The notes: generated by a model from the sequence alone, not told the origin. A stretch of DNA of 64,000 nt from Azolla pinnata (GCA_037176905.1 JBBBWG010023668.1:1-64000); one strand, 5' to 3'. Positions 44,060 to 55,851 are shown, counted from the first letter of the stretch. Translations and numbers: made by a program.

Positions 44060-45049
44060 AGCAGAGGGCAGAAGGCAGAAAGCAGAAAGCAGGAAGCAGG
44101 AAGCAGAGGGCAGGAGGGAAAGCAGAGAAGCGGGGAGAAGCAAAGACGGTGAGAGATGTGTATAAAGGCCAGAATCGATTGGGCCACGAGACAAAAGATG
44201 CAACAGTGAGACGTGTGTAAACTCGATCGATCGGAAGCACAAGAATAAAAACGCGATAAAAAACAAACAAGGAAGGATACAGGAGGAGCAGAGGGCGCCG
44301 CATCAGCAGAACGCGGAAAGCAGGAAGCAGAAGAAGCCCCCGGGGGGAGGAAAGAAGAAAGCAGTAAACAAAAAGCAGAAAGCAGAAAACAAAAAGCAGA
44401 AAGCAGAAAGCAAGAGGGGAGAAAGCAGAGAAAAAGCAAAAAGCAGAAAAAGAGCAAAAAGCAGAGAAAAAGCAAAAAGCAGAAAAGCAGAATGAGGAAG
44501 GAGGAGGAAGAAGAAGAAGAAGAAGAAAGAACTCTCTGATGAAGAAGAAGAGGAAGAAGGAGAAGAAGAAGAAGGAGCAGAAAGAAAGCAGAAAACAAAA
44601 AAGCAGAAAGCAGAAGCAAGAGGGGAGAAAGCAGAGAAAAAGCAAAAAGCAGAGAAAAAGCAAAAAGCAGAAAAGCAGAATGAGGAAGGAAGAAGAAGAA
44701 GAAGGAAGAAGAAGAAGAAAGAACTCTCTGATGAAGAAGAAGAAGAAGAAGAAGAAGAAGAAGAAGAGAAGAAGGAGCAGAAAGAAAGCAGAAAACAAAA
44801 AGCAGAAAGCAGAAAGCAAGAGGGGAGAAAGCAGAGAAAAAGCAAAAAGCAGAGAACATGCAAAAAGCAGAGAAAATGCAAAAAGCAGAGAAAATGCAAA
44901 AAGCAGAGAAAAAGCAAAAAGCAGAGAAAAAGCAAAAAGCAGAAAAGCAGAATGAGGAAGGAAGAAGAAGAAGAAGGAAGAAGAAGAAGAAAGAAGAAGA
45001 AGAAGAAGGAAGAAGAAGAAGAAGAAGAAGAAGAAGAAGAAGGAAGCAG

Positions 45050-45053
<4 letters not shown>
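44060..45053. repeat. GA-rich minisatellite with ~190-270-bp higher-order units
   Basis: About 1 kb with very few pyrimidines. Short motifs AAAGCAGA, AAAAGCA and GAAGAAG are arranged into longer units. Each unit contains GAATGAGGAAGGA, a GAA run, AACTCTCTGATGAAGAAG, GGAGCAGAAAGAAAGCAG and AAGCAAGAGGGGAGAAAGCA. The GAATGAGGAAGGA marker occurs near 44490, 44679 and 44950. Long Leu/Phe/Ser-rich minus frames (373/374 codons) and Lys/Glu plus frames are artefacts. Confidence 0.93.
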
Positions 45054-45080
<27 letters not shown>

Positions 45081-45234
45081 CTTCGAAGTTCTTCTGCTTC
45101 CTTCTTCTTCCTCTTCGAAGCTTTTGGGGGAGAGATAAGGGTCTGTGGATAGCGCGTGCCGCCCTAGCCAATCGCCCGCCATCGCCCTTTATCTGCTGCT
45201 GCTTCTGCTTCTGCTTCTGCTTCTGCTTCTGCTT
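45054..45234 (+). repeat. TTC tract and CTGCTT repeats before HEMA
   Basis: (TTC)n at about 45050-45084 directly abuts the (GAA)n end of the preceding array, separated only by GGAAGCAGA. The two can fold back. A further (CTGCTT)n run lies at about 45195-45234. Both are 390-575 bp before the HEMA ATG. Confidence 0.88.
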
Positions 45235-45624
45235 CCTTCTTCTTCCCCCGAATTAGGGTTTCCCCTTCCTCCTCTGCTCTGCATCAGTTTTGCTTCCCTG
45301 ATGCAGAGACAGAGAGGCCCTCCGCCATTGCCCACCCCCCCAACTTCGCTTTTCCTTACCTAACTCTCTCTCTCTGCTGTTTTCCTTTCCATTCCTTTTC
45401 CTTCGCCTCTCTGCTTCTGGTTCAATTTCATCAGGGCTTCGATCGCCTCCTGCCCGATACGTGCAAGACCTATCTGGAACAATCCATCCCTTTGGTCTCT
45501 GTTTGTGCCACAGCCCTGCGATTCTCGCAAGGAAAGATCTTCCATTGCTGGTGTTTCCGATCGGAGGCCGGGCGGAGGGGAAGGGGAAGAGGAAGGGGAA
45601 GGGGAGGGGGAACCCCCAGGCGAA

Positions 45625-48600
45625 ATGGCGGCCTCACGAGCTTCTGCTCTTCTCTCGGACGGGGAACACTTGCTGCCGAAGCCAGGGCCGCGTGCAAACC
45701 CTCGCTTGAAGCCGTCAGGGACCCTGTTGAACGCGAATCACGTCTCCTTTCCATGGGGCAAAGCTCGGCAAGCAGATCATCTCTGCGTCCGCTCCTTGGC
45801 GTCCTCTGAAATGCCCGCGAGCCACAAGGGGAAGATCGCCAGCGCAGCTGCCCTCGAACAGCTGAAGAATGCTGCAGGAAATAGTATGCCCCTTCTCCCC
45901 CTTTCTCCCCCCCTTTCTTCTGCTCCTTGTGATCTTCCTATTTGTCTCACAGCATCCTGGTGCATTCTTCTGTTCTTTTGGTCCTTGTTGAAAGCATAGA
46001 GATATGGTTCCGTTTCTCGGAATTTTGTCGAAAGGATCTCGGCATCAAGCTGCCTGCTTTTTCTCTCGCTGTTTTCAAAGTTTGATTAGGTATAGTATGC
46101 CGATTCTCTCCTCCTGTTCTTTGTGATCTTCCTATTTGTCTCACAGCATCCTGGTGCATTCTTCTGCTCTTTTGGTCCTTGTTGAAAGCATAGAGATATG
46201 GTTCCGTTTCTCGGATTTTTGTCGAAAGGATCTCGGCATCAAGCTGCCTGCTTTTTCTCGCGGTCTTTCTTGAAGCTTGATTAAGTATAGTATGCCAATT
46301 CTCTCCCTCTGCTCCTTGTGCTCTTCGATTGTTTTACAGCATCCTGGTGCATTCTTCTGCTCTTTTGGTCCTTGTTGAAAGCACAGCGATGTGGTGCTGT
46401 TTTTCTCGGATTTTTGTCGAAAGGATCTCGGCATCAAGCTGCCTGCTTTTTTTTTTCGCCGTTTTCAAAGTTTGATTAGGTATAGTATGCCAATTCTCTC
46501 CTCCTGTTCTTTGTGCTCTTCGATTGTTTTACAGCATCCTGGTGCATTCTTCTCTTCTTTTGGTCCTTGTTGAAAGCACAGCGATGTGGTGCTGTTTTTC
46601 TCGGATTTTTGTCGAAAGGATCTCGACATCAAGCTGCCTGCTTTTTCTCGCGGTCTTTCTTGAAGCTTGATTAAGTATAGTATGCCATTCTCTCCCTCTG
46701 CTCCTTGTGCGCTTCTATTGTTTTACCCGCATCCTGGTGCAGTATACTCTTCCTTTGCTCTTTGCTAAAAGCATAGAGATATGGTACTGTTTCTTGGATT
46801 TTTATCTAAAGCATCCACATCAAGCTGCCTGTTTTTTCGCTGTTTTTTCGAAGCTTGATTAAGTACAGCCCCCCGTCTATCATCTGTCCTCGGCTAGTGG
46901 ATTTTTTTTAAGCCGTGCGTCTGGTCATCGTCATGTTGCCTATGATCTTAGGCATCTCTGGTAATAATGTGCTTGTTTATGCTCTCTAGGTAATCTTTTC
47001 ATGAAATGTTTTAGCAGCTGGAAGACTCCAGAACACGAATTTAAGGCATTATTATATGCATTGCTGAAATAAGGCCATTGCATTTTTGGCCGGCCTTTTT
47101 CCAGCCGTGGGATCCAAGGTTACGGTCTGGACATGTTATAGCTTGTTATGTGCATCCATAGATCTATCTAACTATAAAGCTGGGCATTTCTACTTTGCTA
47201 CTAGAATTATCCGTAGCTTCATGATAAGATGCTAGAGACGGAGGATGCTGGAATGGGTTGATTCGATGTTCGGAAGGCCTTCATTTTGAGCTGCTTGATA
47301 GTGCATGTCCTGACATGCATACCTTGTTTTCTGCATCCAAAATAACTGGATTCTTCAAGAGCTGCTTAACCCCTTTAGTCATTATGGGGTGACACGCCAA
47401 TGCCTTGGATTTTAAGACATCTTTTTGCTACTAGCATACATCTATTAGTTGTGTTTGATGCTGGCTATATATACAGACAGCTAGGGGTAACTGGATGGGT
47501 GCAAAGCCTTTTTTCCCCCTCTGGTCTGCTAAATAATCTTAACCTACCAGGGTCGCTCATTTCTCAAATTTGGTTTCTCTACGTAGATGCCTTGTTGCAA
47601 ATGCATCAAGTGTAGCTTTCGATCAGAGAGATTTGATTGGGTGGATTATCTGCATGCATGCAGGGTATACCAAGGAGAGGAGTAGCATCCTTGTCTTGGG
47701 CCTGAGTGTGCACAGTGCACCAGTTGAAATGAGAGAAAAGTTGGCGATTCCGGAGGCAGAGTGGCCCAGGGCAATCGCAGAACTGTGCGAGCTGCCCCAT
47801 ATCGAAGAAGCCGGAGTGCTGAGCACTTGCAATCGGATGGAGATCTACGTCGTTGCTTTGTCCTGGCACCGTGGGGTTAGAGAGGTTATGGAATGGATGA
47901 CAAAGGTATTTATAACAAATTTTCTTCTCTCTCCTACCCCAATGGTACATTGAAACTAGGAATAATCGCTGGCAAGGATGCAGATAGAATCCTTTCCGTG
48001 CTAGCTTGCGGGGACATAATCGTTTCGGATCACATTTTCTGATCCAATGCCCTCTCGGATGAATACCACATCAACAGGTGAACCATTGAAAGGATCAATG
48101 AATGAGCTATTTATTGATCACCTCATTCATGTATTTCTTCAGGGAATGATACAATCGAAGCTGGCATAGTAAGGAGGGCGCAAGACTGAAACTATTTTTA
48201 GGTAGTTGGTGTTTTCCTGCATTTCGTAGATTGCTCTCTCATACATCACATTCTTGAGAGCTCCCTTGTCCCCTCCTCTATGATTCATGCTGTCTAGCAT
48301 GTCTGCCTGTTCATGGAGTTCTAAACTTTATGGACTGGCTTAACATTTTGAAGTGCGTGGTGTATACGGTTGAACATCGATCCTAGTTTTGTGAAGAAGG
48401 ATTATGGGGTTGTCGAGATGAAATGCGAACGAATAATCTTAGGTAGCGTCAGAGTCTTTTGGGCAGCATCGAAGTGCATGCATGCATATGCGGTATGGTG
48501 TCATAGCAGGAGCATTCAGATTCTTGGAACTTGTCGTGTTTCTCCTTCTGCGCAATGATCCAGTAGGGAGCCCCTTCTCCCGAGATGCAAGAGGACAGAA

Positions 48601-50086
48601 GCAGTTGGAGAGAAACACAGACAAGCTCCATGAAGCATAGCAGGAGCGTTCGGGATATTCTTTGGAGCTTGTCCTATTTTCTCCGTCTGCGCATCGATCA
48701 AGTAGAGAAAGCCCCTTTTCCGAAATGCAAAAGAAGACCGAAGCAGTCGGGCTTTTTTCTTTTTTGCTTTCCTTGGGAAGCAAGCGGTTGGCGAGCGAGA
48801 AGATGGATATGTAATTGATTGCTTTGCTTTGCTTTGCTTGGCTTTGGTTTCTGCTTCCCCCACCCCCCCCTCCCCGCTGGCAGACAAGCGGAATAGCAAT
48901 GGAGGAGCTGTGGGAGCACCTCTTCATACTGCGCGACAGGGATGCGACACAGCATCTGTTCCGGGTGGCGTCGGGGCTGGATTCGCTGGTGCTCGGGGAG
49001 GGCCAGATCCTGGCGCAGGTGAAGCAGGTGTTCAAGGTGGGGCAAACGGCGGTGGGGTTCGGGAGGAACCTCACGGGGCTGGTGAAGCAGGCGATAACAG
49101 CGGGGAAGAGGGTGAGAAGCGAGACCAGCATAGCAGCAGGGGCGGTGTCGGTGAGCTCCGCGGCGGTGGAGCTTGCGGCAGTGAAGCTCGGAGTCGGAGT
49201 CGGAGGAGTCGGAGGAGTCGGAGGAGTCGGAGGAGGAGGAGGAATGGTGAGCTTGGCGGGGGGAGCGAAGGTGCTCATCGTGGGCGCGGGGAAGATGTCG
49301 AAGCTGCTGGTGAAGCACCTGCTCTCGAAGGGATGCAGGAAGATGACGGTGGTGAATCGGAGCGAGCGGCGAGTCGCGGAGCTGCAGGCGGAGTTCCCCG
49401 ACGCGGAGCTCGTGTACCAGCCGCTGGCGGAGATGGCGATCTGCGCAGGGGAGGCCCATGTCATCTTCACGAGCACGGCTTCGGAGGTTCCCCTGTTCTA
49501 CAAGGAGACGGTGGAGGCGCTCCCGCCGCTGCCGATCGAGGATGGGATCGAAGCCAGGCACTTCATCGACATCTCCGTTCCGAGGAACGTCGCAGCTTGC
49601 GTCGCAACTCTCCCCGCTGCCCACGTCTACAACGTCGACGATCTCCGCGAGGTTGTCGCTGCCAACCACGAGGAGCGCCAGCGCAGAGCGCTCGAAGCCC
49701 AGGCCATCATCGCAGAGGAGCTCTCGAGCTTCGAAGCTTGGCGCGATTCGCTGGAGACCGTCCCCACCATCAAGCGCCTCCGCGCCTACGCCGAGCTCGT
49801 CCGCACCGCCGAGCTCGATCGCTGCCTCTCCAAGATGGGCGACGATGCTCCCAAGAAGCACCGCAAGCTCGTCGACGACCTCAGCCGCGCCATCGTCAAC
49901 AAGCTCCTCCATGGCCCCATGACCCACCTCCGCTGCGACGCCTCCGACACGCGCTCCGTGAACGAAACCCTCGAGAACATGCAGGCGCTCGAGCGCATGT
50001 TCAACCTCCGCTCCGACATCTCTCCCCCCTCCCCCCTCCAGCAACAACAACAGCAGCAGCAGCAGCAGCAACAACAACAACAAGCT

Positions 50087-50117
<31 letters not shown>

Positions 50118-50140
50118 TCGAAGGGATGCAGCACAACTGA
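45625..50140 (+). CDS. HEMA: Glutamyl-tRNA reductase, chloroplastic (HEMA)
   Basis: Reduces glutamyl-tRNA to glutamate-1-semialdehyde with NADPH, the committed and light-regulated step of 5-aminolevulinate, chlorophyll and heme synthesis in plastids. Exons 45625-45883, 47664-47905 and 48884-50140 give 585 aa (usual plant length about 530-550). Residues 1-~65 form a transit peptide. The regulatory segment [20 protein letters not shown] follows. The catalytic Cys is C142 in [22 protein letters not shown] and [13 protein letters not shown] are present. Unusual points: a Val/Gly-rich insert at ~269-288 before the NADPH fold; GAGKMS (301-306) where plants have GAGKMG; and a C-terminus in which the normal charged tail after NMQALERMF is replaced by Pro/Ser and two Gln runs (553-567 and 569-578). 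Exon 3 is much more GC-rich than neighbours. An upstream in-frame ATG (45505) would add an acidic Gly/Glu stretch and is not preferred. Confidence 0.95.
45881..46865 (+). repeat. ~195-bp tandem repeat filling the 5' half of HEMA intron 1
   Basis: The motif ATAGTATGCC marks units at 45881 (the real splice donor), 46092, 46287, 46482 and 46677, with a degenerate sixth at about 46863. Spacings are 211, 195, 195, 195 and ~186. Units alternate between an A type (GTTTTCAAAGTTTGATTAGG before the marker) and a B type (TTTCTTGAAGCTTGATTAAG). The array is therefore effectively a ~390-bp dimer. Each unit also carries TTGTCTCACAG or TTGTTTTACAG, which are acceptor-like. Confidence 0.93.
48502..48765 (+). 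repeat. 134-bp tandem duplication in HEMA intron 2
   Basis: CATAGCAGGAGC begins copies at 48502 and 48636. Both then share CTTGTC, TTTCTCC, TCTGCGCA, AGAGCCCCTT-like, GATGCAAGAGGA/AATGCAAAAGAA and GAAGCAGT. Copies are about 80% alike by eye. Confidence 0.85.
49190..49243 (+). repeat. In-frame GGAGTC/GGA coding repeat in HEMA exon 3
   Basis: Runs of GGAGTCGGAGGAGTC encode the Gly/Val-rich insert of GluTR just before the NADPH-binding fold. The repeat is pure triplet/hexanucleotide DNA, which suggests replication slippage as its origin. Confidence 0.9.
50039..50116 (+). repeat. CAG/CAA coding repeat (polyglutamine) in HEMA exon 3
   Basis: Twenty-five mixed CAG and CAA codons interrupted by one GCT form the C-terminal polyglutamine of GluTR. 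The pure CAG stretch inside is six codons long. Confidence 0.95.
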
Positions 50141-50905
50141 CTCAGCCTCCTCCTTCGCGAACCTGTTTCGAGCTCGAGCTCCGCAGAAACGAAGCGATTT
50201 CTCCACCGCCGCCGCAGCTCTTTTTTTTCTTCTTCTGGAGTATACCACCAGCATCCAATCGCGTTTCGTCTCCGCTTCCGTTTCTTTTTCCGATCGGAAA
50301 AAGAAGTTCCGACCGACGCATCGGCGAGAATTTTTTGGGTGAGCACAAACTCTTTTTCTTTCCACTTCTCGTCCGTTTCGAGTCTTTTTTTTTCTGCGCT
50401 TTCTCTCTTCCATGTGCTTAATACCGATCCCTCTGTGTCTCTCCAATAAATCGCCCTCGTAAGAAAACCGCACCTTCAGCGGCTTTCTACCTCTGCCACC
50501 GCTGATGCTGCTACTTCTATGATGATTACACTGCTACAGGGTAGAGCACATCTCTTATTTAAATTGTAACATACACATTGCCTTTGAAATTCCATCTTTT
50601 CATTTGACGCTGCACACATCTCCCTGGCATTTGCTGTAAAGCTTGTATCGTTTACCGGTGGCAAAGCGTGTGGGCGGCTTTCTAGTTTCTGGATTATGTA
50701 ATTCTCTAACCCAATGCGATTCTCCGCTTCTTTATGTATTTACTCTGGTTTCGAAGAGAGCTTCTCCTGCAGCTGTTGTGCTCATCATTTGACGTTGTAA
50801 CGCAGATTGAATGTCTTAGGCATGTGTAATGAAAGAAGAAACTCACTCAATAATGTTAATCACTTCACGTGCTGACATGTCGGAGCTCTGATGTACTCTT
50901 CTGAA
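50141..50905. other. HEMA 3' UTR and flank
   Basis: T- and C-rich after the stop, with AATAAA at about 50445. No further gene seen. Confidence 0.55.
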
Positions 50906-51475
50906 GAACAGTAGGCGCCGAGGATTAAGCTGATCAATCAAGCTGTGGTTGTGGCTGCAATTTGTATATAGATTGGGGCTGGCAAATTGCAATGATGAGA
51001 GCCAGTAGCCAAGGATGAAGCTGGTCAATCAAAGCTGCGGTTGTGGGTGCAATTTGTAAATCTGACAAATTGCAATGAGAGCCAGCAGCCAAGGCCTAAA
51101 CTGCTCAATCAAGCTAACAGCAATTTGTATGTAGATTGGGGGGACTGACAAATTACAATGAGAGCAGCAGCCAAGGGTGAATTTGTATAGCAAAAAACGC
51201 TGTAATTATAGCCAAAATGCTGCGATTTGCATATTGATTGATTGAGGCCGACAAATTACAGCGGAGAGCCCAGCCAAGGGTTAATAAGATGGTCAATCAA
51301 GCTATGGTTATAGCCAGAACGCCATAATTTGTATATTGATTGATTTGAGGCTGACAAATTACAGTGGGGGGGGAGCCCAGCAGCCAAGGTTAAGATGGTC
51401 AATCAAGCTATGGCTGTGACCAAAATGCTGCAATTGTGTATATCAGTTGAGGCTGACAAACTATATAGTGAGAGG
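50906..51475. repeat. ~80-110-bp degenerate tandem array downstream of HEMA
   Basis: The units share GGTCAATCAAGCTATGG, GCAATTTGTATATAGATTG, GGCTGACAAATTACAATG and GAGCCAGCAGCCAAGG. CAATCAA-GCT occurs near 50935, 51025, 51104, 51292 and 51398. Copies are indel-rich, which suggests an old array. Confidence 0.85.
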
Positions 51476-54400
51476 TTGAAGCCGTAAATTTGTGCAAAGA
51501 TGTCAAGCTTGTCCATTTCATACCCATCTCCCCCTTGGTAATTGTTTTGAACAACGGGTAGAGTGCGCCATTCCGGACCGACTTTAATTGCAGATTGGCT
51601 TGAGCATTTGAAGCTTGAATGTATTGCTGAGATGGGCATGTATAGTTTCTGGGTTCTGGATGTCAAAATTAGCTCCAAGCCAAAAAGAGAAGAGAGATAG
51701 GGAATCGATTCTTGTCATTGCATTTTATCAGGTCCTCGGTTGTTGAAAATTGCCCTCACTATGTTTGGATGCCACGGCCGAAGCAAAATAGCTTCTCGGC
51801 CATCACTAACAATCGTATCGGGTCAAAGTTGAACTCGAGACGGAATCGTTGAGAAGCGTAGACCAGTCAGCAGAGTCGGATCGCTTCCCTTTGCGACATC
51901 AGGATAAAAAAAACAATGTAGCGACAGCACCGACAGCAGTGCAAATCTTGAACCTTGGACCAAGTTTTTTGTACAAACCTATGGATGTTAGCCATGACTC
52001 GTCAGAGTCCGACATCCATATCCGCAGATGCTTTTGAATGTGCTATGTCAAAGAGGAGAGGCTTTGACACTCTTGCAAGGCATGTGGATCAAATGGGGCC
52101 ATGAACACATATATGTAAGAAGAATGACTAGATTTATGTATCAGTGGCTGGTGTTAGATCCTTCACAATGACTCCATTTTCTCAGAATCTTCAGCAAAAT
52201 TAGCTGTCAAGTGTGGGTGAATCTAGTTAGATTTCTCCACTTTTCCAGAATCTCAGCAGTTAAGAGTTGTCGACATTCAGCAATCGAGTTGTGGGACACA
52301 AGTAATTCTTTGGATTGCCTTTAGTCTTTCGCTCGAAGGTAGTCGGTGTGGTTAATCACCCTTCTATCTTCTCTAAACTTCCCTCTATTATTTGCTTATC
52401 ATTAATAGATCCTAAAAATAATACCCCCCCAGTTACCTTGGTGGAAGAAAATTTCGAGGATTTCCAACCATACTAAGGCATGAACCTCGAGCCTCAATTG
52501 CACATACGAGGACGATATTTTGCTCATAAACAAACCAAGAAATCTTGCATTTCAATCCTTTGTTTCTCCCTATTGGTCGGGCATGGGAGACATCCAATTT
52601 CATGTACTGTAAGAAGCATATCGATGGTTGCAAGCATGCAAATCGATCTCTATATGTGGCGATAACCACAAATTGCATATTCTCGCTTGTTTTCTGCTCT
52701 CTTATTGTGGCCATCAAAGTAAGAAGCCTTGAGCTGCATCCACCAGAGATGGAACAAAAAGTTTTCACAAATGGAAAAATTCTCAGCAAAAGTAGGCTAT
52801 GGATGCATGATCTCGACGATGCAAGCACTGCAGCTCAGCATTTGCTAGGCACTCTGAAACCCAAAGCCCTTCCTCGAGAGGATCGATGGCGCACCTGCAT
52901 TGCTGGTCCTAACAAAAATGAAGTAATCAATGCAAAATCCCACCAGGAAAGCAGTTTTACCCTTTCGATCGGAGCAAAATGTTGGTGGGAAAAAATCTCC
53001 ATTGCCTGCCCCACCACAATTCCACTTCCAAATCAAGAATTGTGGACTTGTGCCCCCACCAGTGCCCCAATGCAGCTTTGGATACTTCTCAAAGTCCATA
53101 TGAATCCTTTGCATTTTAGTGGGCACTCTGTAGAATTTAATTCTTCATATTCCTTTGCTTGGGTGTTTCTCTTATCCTGCAAAAGCAAAAACCGGCTTAG
53201 ATGCAACCAGAAAAAGGCCATAAATCTCGCGAAATGATGTGTTGCATCACAAAAGATCATACTTCGTACTTACATAACTCGATTCACCCGAGGACAACAT
53301 AACCCAAAATCACCCAAACGTGTATGCTGAGAATAACATGCCTTTGAATCAAGCAATTGCAATCCATGATACATAAACATTACATGCATGAAACTGCCTG
53401 ATTATATCCCTCAAACCAATTGCAGTTCTGGATAATCTCAGAACTAATGCCATCAGCTCGATCAGATTGGATTGTGTCATTACATACATGACTAGATTTT
53501 CATGCCTTGCATTCAGAAGATGTCTTCAGAATTCGTGCAAGGGCACCGTCAAAAGGGCCTCTTCCAAAAATATTCCTTCAAAAAGAAGCCAAGAACACAC
53601 AGTTCATAGACCAGGACTTTTGAATATTCTTCTTAATGAATTTACCACCGAATTTCTAAGAACAGTTCCACGGTTCATGACTAGGGACTACTAAATTTAT
53701 CATGTTGCTTCATCACAATGAGTGCATTCCAAGGTGCAATGCTAAAGATTTTTTTGTAGACTGAAAACACATTCCTCAAATATAATCTAGTATACAAACA
53801 TCAACACTTACCTGCTTCATCACACCCAGCTGATTCCAATGAAATTGAATGCTTTTTCAGTGATTGGGTATATCAGCTCCACTCTACAGTCATCAATCAC
53901 TCATTAACCAAATCCACACTGGGAGAGAATACATGTGCTGTACAGCTTGAATTCAAATCCATCTCCATATAATGTGTCGATTGAAACAGAGGCATGCAAA
54001 GGTATGTTCTCTGCAACTGTGACCAAAGGTTACCCTATAACTCAATAAATATGAAATTTGTGAAGTTTGAAGTCATAAAAGTTTGCATTAATATGCCAAA
54101 GTAAACAGATATGATGAGATCATATTACACACAAACTTTGTGCACTATAAGCAATGATATTCAAGCTCCTGGCTATTACTTATCGTTCTACTTCTCCGGC
54201 TGTAATGAATACTGCAACCAAAATACAAGAAATTACATTCTGCAGACTTGGGTTCTTCTGATTGGAAGAGAGAAAGCAATAGATCAAAGAATACATATAT
54301 CCTTGAAGTATACATCTATGTTCAAAAAAATGGGATGGCTGCTTGTCTAGGAGATGCAAACAATCAGTATGCTGTCATCCTCCCTTTCCTACAAACAAGA

Positions 54401-55851
54401 TCACTATGGACTATGGATAAGTTCAGACCAGATCAGAACAGGTGTAGGCCTGCTCGTTATAGTGAATGTATATCTCATCATCTCTCAAAAACGAAAAATG
54501 AGTTTCAAAGAAATGAAATACAGTAGTATAATTTACTCCTTTAGATTAACAAAGCAGAAGCTTACCTTTATCTCAGCTCAATTTCTGAAATAGAAGGAAA
54601 CTGTGTCCAAAAATTCTCAACTTGCTGCAAAGAATGTCATGACCCAGTACAGTGCTTGCAAATATGCATGCATGTATTTGTAAATTACAATTGAGACATT
54701 CTTTTGCAAACGAAAACATGTACCTGAGAAGAATTTCAACTGATGACCATATGATGCTGAAATTCCCACAGAAATCAGATTCCCTGCCAAAAAAAATCTC
54801 AAAACCAGTAACAAATTAGAGAATTAAAAACTTTAAAAAAAGAATACTGCATAAATAGCTATAGGCAATCCTTTGCCATACAGCATTAGCAGCTAGTCCC
54901 CACCTGTTGCAAAAAGCTCTCAGTAGTTGACGATTCGCCCAGTTCAGTTAAAATACATACATTTATTAATATAGGCACCAGGCATCTGATGGCACAGTGG
55001 ATTACAATTACAGGCTGAAAGAGAAACAAATGACTTAGACACATGCAGTCATGCCCTGAAATTATGCAATCAGTTTGACATCTATGGGACATGGCTCAAG
55101 ACCGGAGGCTTGCCTAAAAACCCCAACTTCCTTGGGACTATGCTTACCTCAAGGTTTACACCACTACTATTGGGAAAACACGATGTGAGGTGAAAGCCCG
55201 CAGAAAATGATCACCACCATGAGGTTGAAAAAATTCAAGAAAAGAGACCATATGCATGCTTCTCAATATGGTGAAACACTGTAGGAGTTCTCCCAACAAA
55301 GTTGCAATGGTTTCTTGGTATATGATCCACGCAGATCCATACTGGTGTTGGCATCATGCTAGAGGAACAGCAGATGTAAACCTTCCAATGCAGAGGAAAT
55401 AAAAACAGCAAGGCCATAAACTGGAGTATCCATTGATAGGATATGATTCATAGAGATGATAGAATTCCTCCTGGAAACAAGAAGATCAATTGTTTTAACC
55501 AAAATAATGTCCCCAACTTCACGTTAGCATTACTATGGTGGAACTCAGCGGAATGTTTATTTCAAAGACCTGAAAACAAAATTGTATTCAAGGGAGATCA
55601 ATTTTCATGATGTAATATGATTGCCTATTCTGAGCTAATATAATAAACAAAATCTGATGCCAATTGCTATTTTCATTTCAGAATGATTAGAACGATGACT
55701 AGGAATTAACAACTACAATTACAGTATATTTTCCAGTCATGTTTCAGGACCAAAAGCACATCAAATAGCTGAGTACAACGAAAGGCGGGTTATGCATTGA
55801 GGTCCAGCTATCATGAATCATTCATTGATTTTGAAGCCACACCAGCTTGAA
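51476..55851. other. AT-rich intergenic region, no gene recognised
   Basis: 4.4 kb without recognisable coding homology. The longest plus frame (52545-53237, 230 codons) has no domain-like pattern and unfavourable composition. The last few hundred bases are probably the 3' UTR of the minus-strand transposase-derived gene. Confidence 0.5.

Noticed and set aside
44050-45182. Long minus-strand open frames of 373-374 codons rich in Leu, Phe and Ser
   Set aside because: They are read-through of the GA-rich minisatellite. All frames are open there and no domain or conserved pattern exists.
48698-50473. 591-codon minus frame and 530-codon plus frame overlapping HEMA exon 3
   Set aside because: Shadows of a GC-rich exon in other frames. 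The GluTR frame has unmistakable family motifs.
52545-53237. 230-codon plus-strand frame
   Set aside because: No recognisable motif, codon use unlike genes here, and no splice or start context. Treated as chance.
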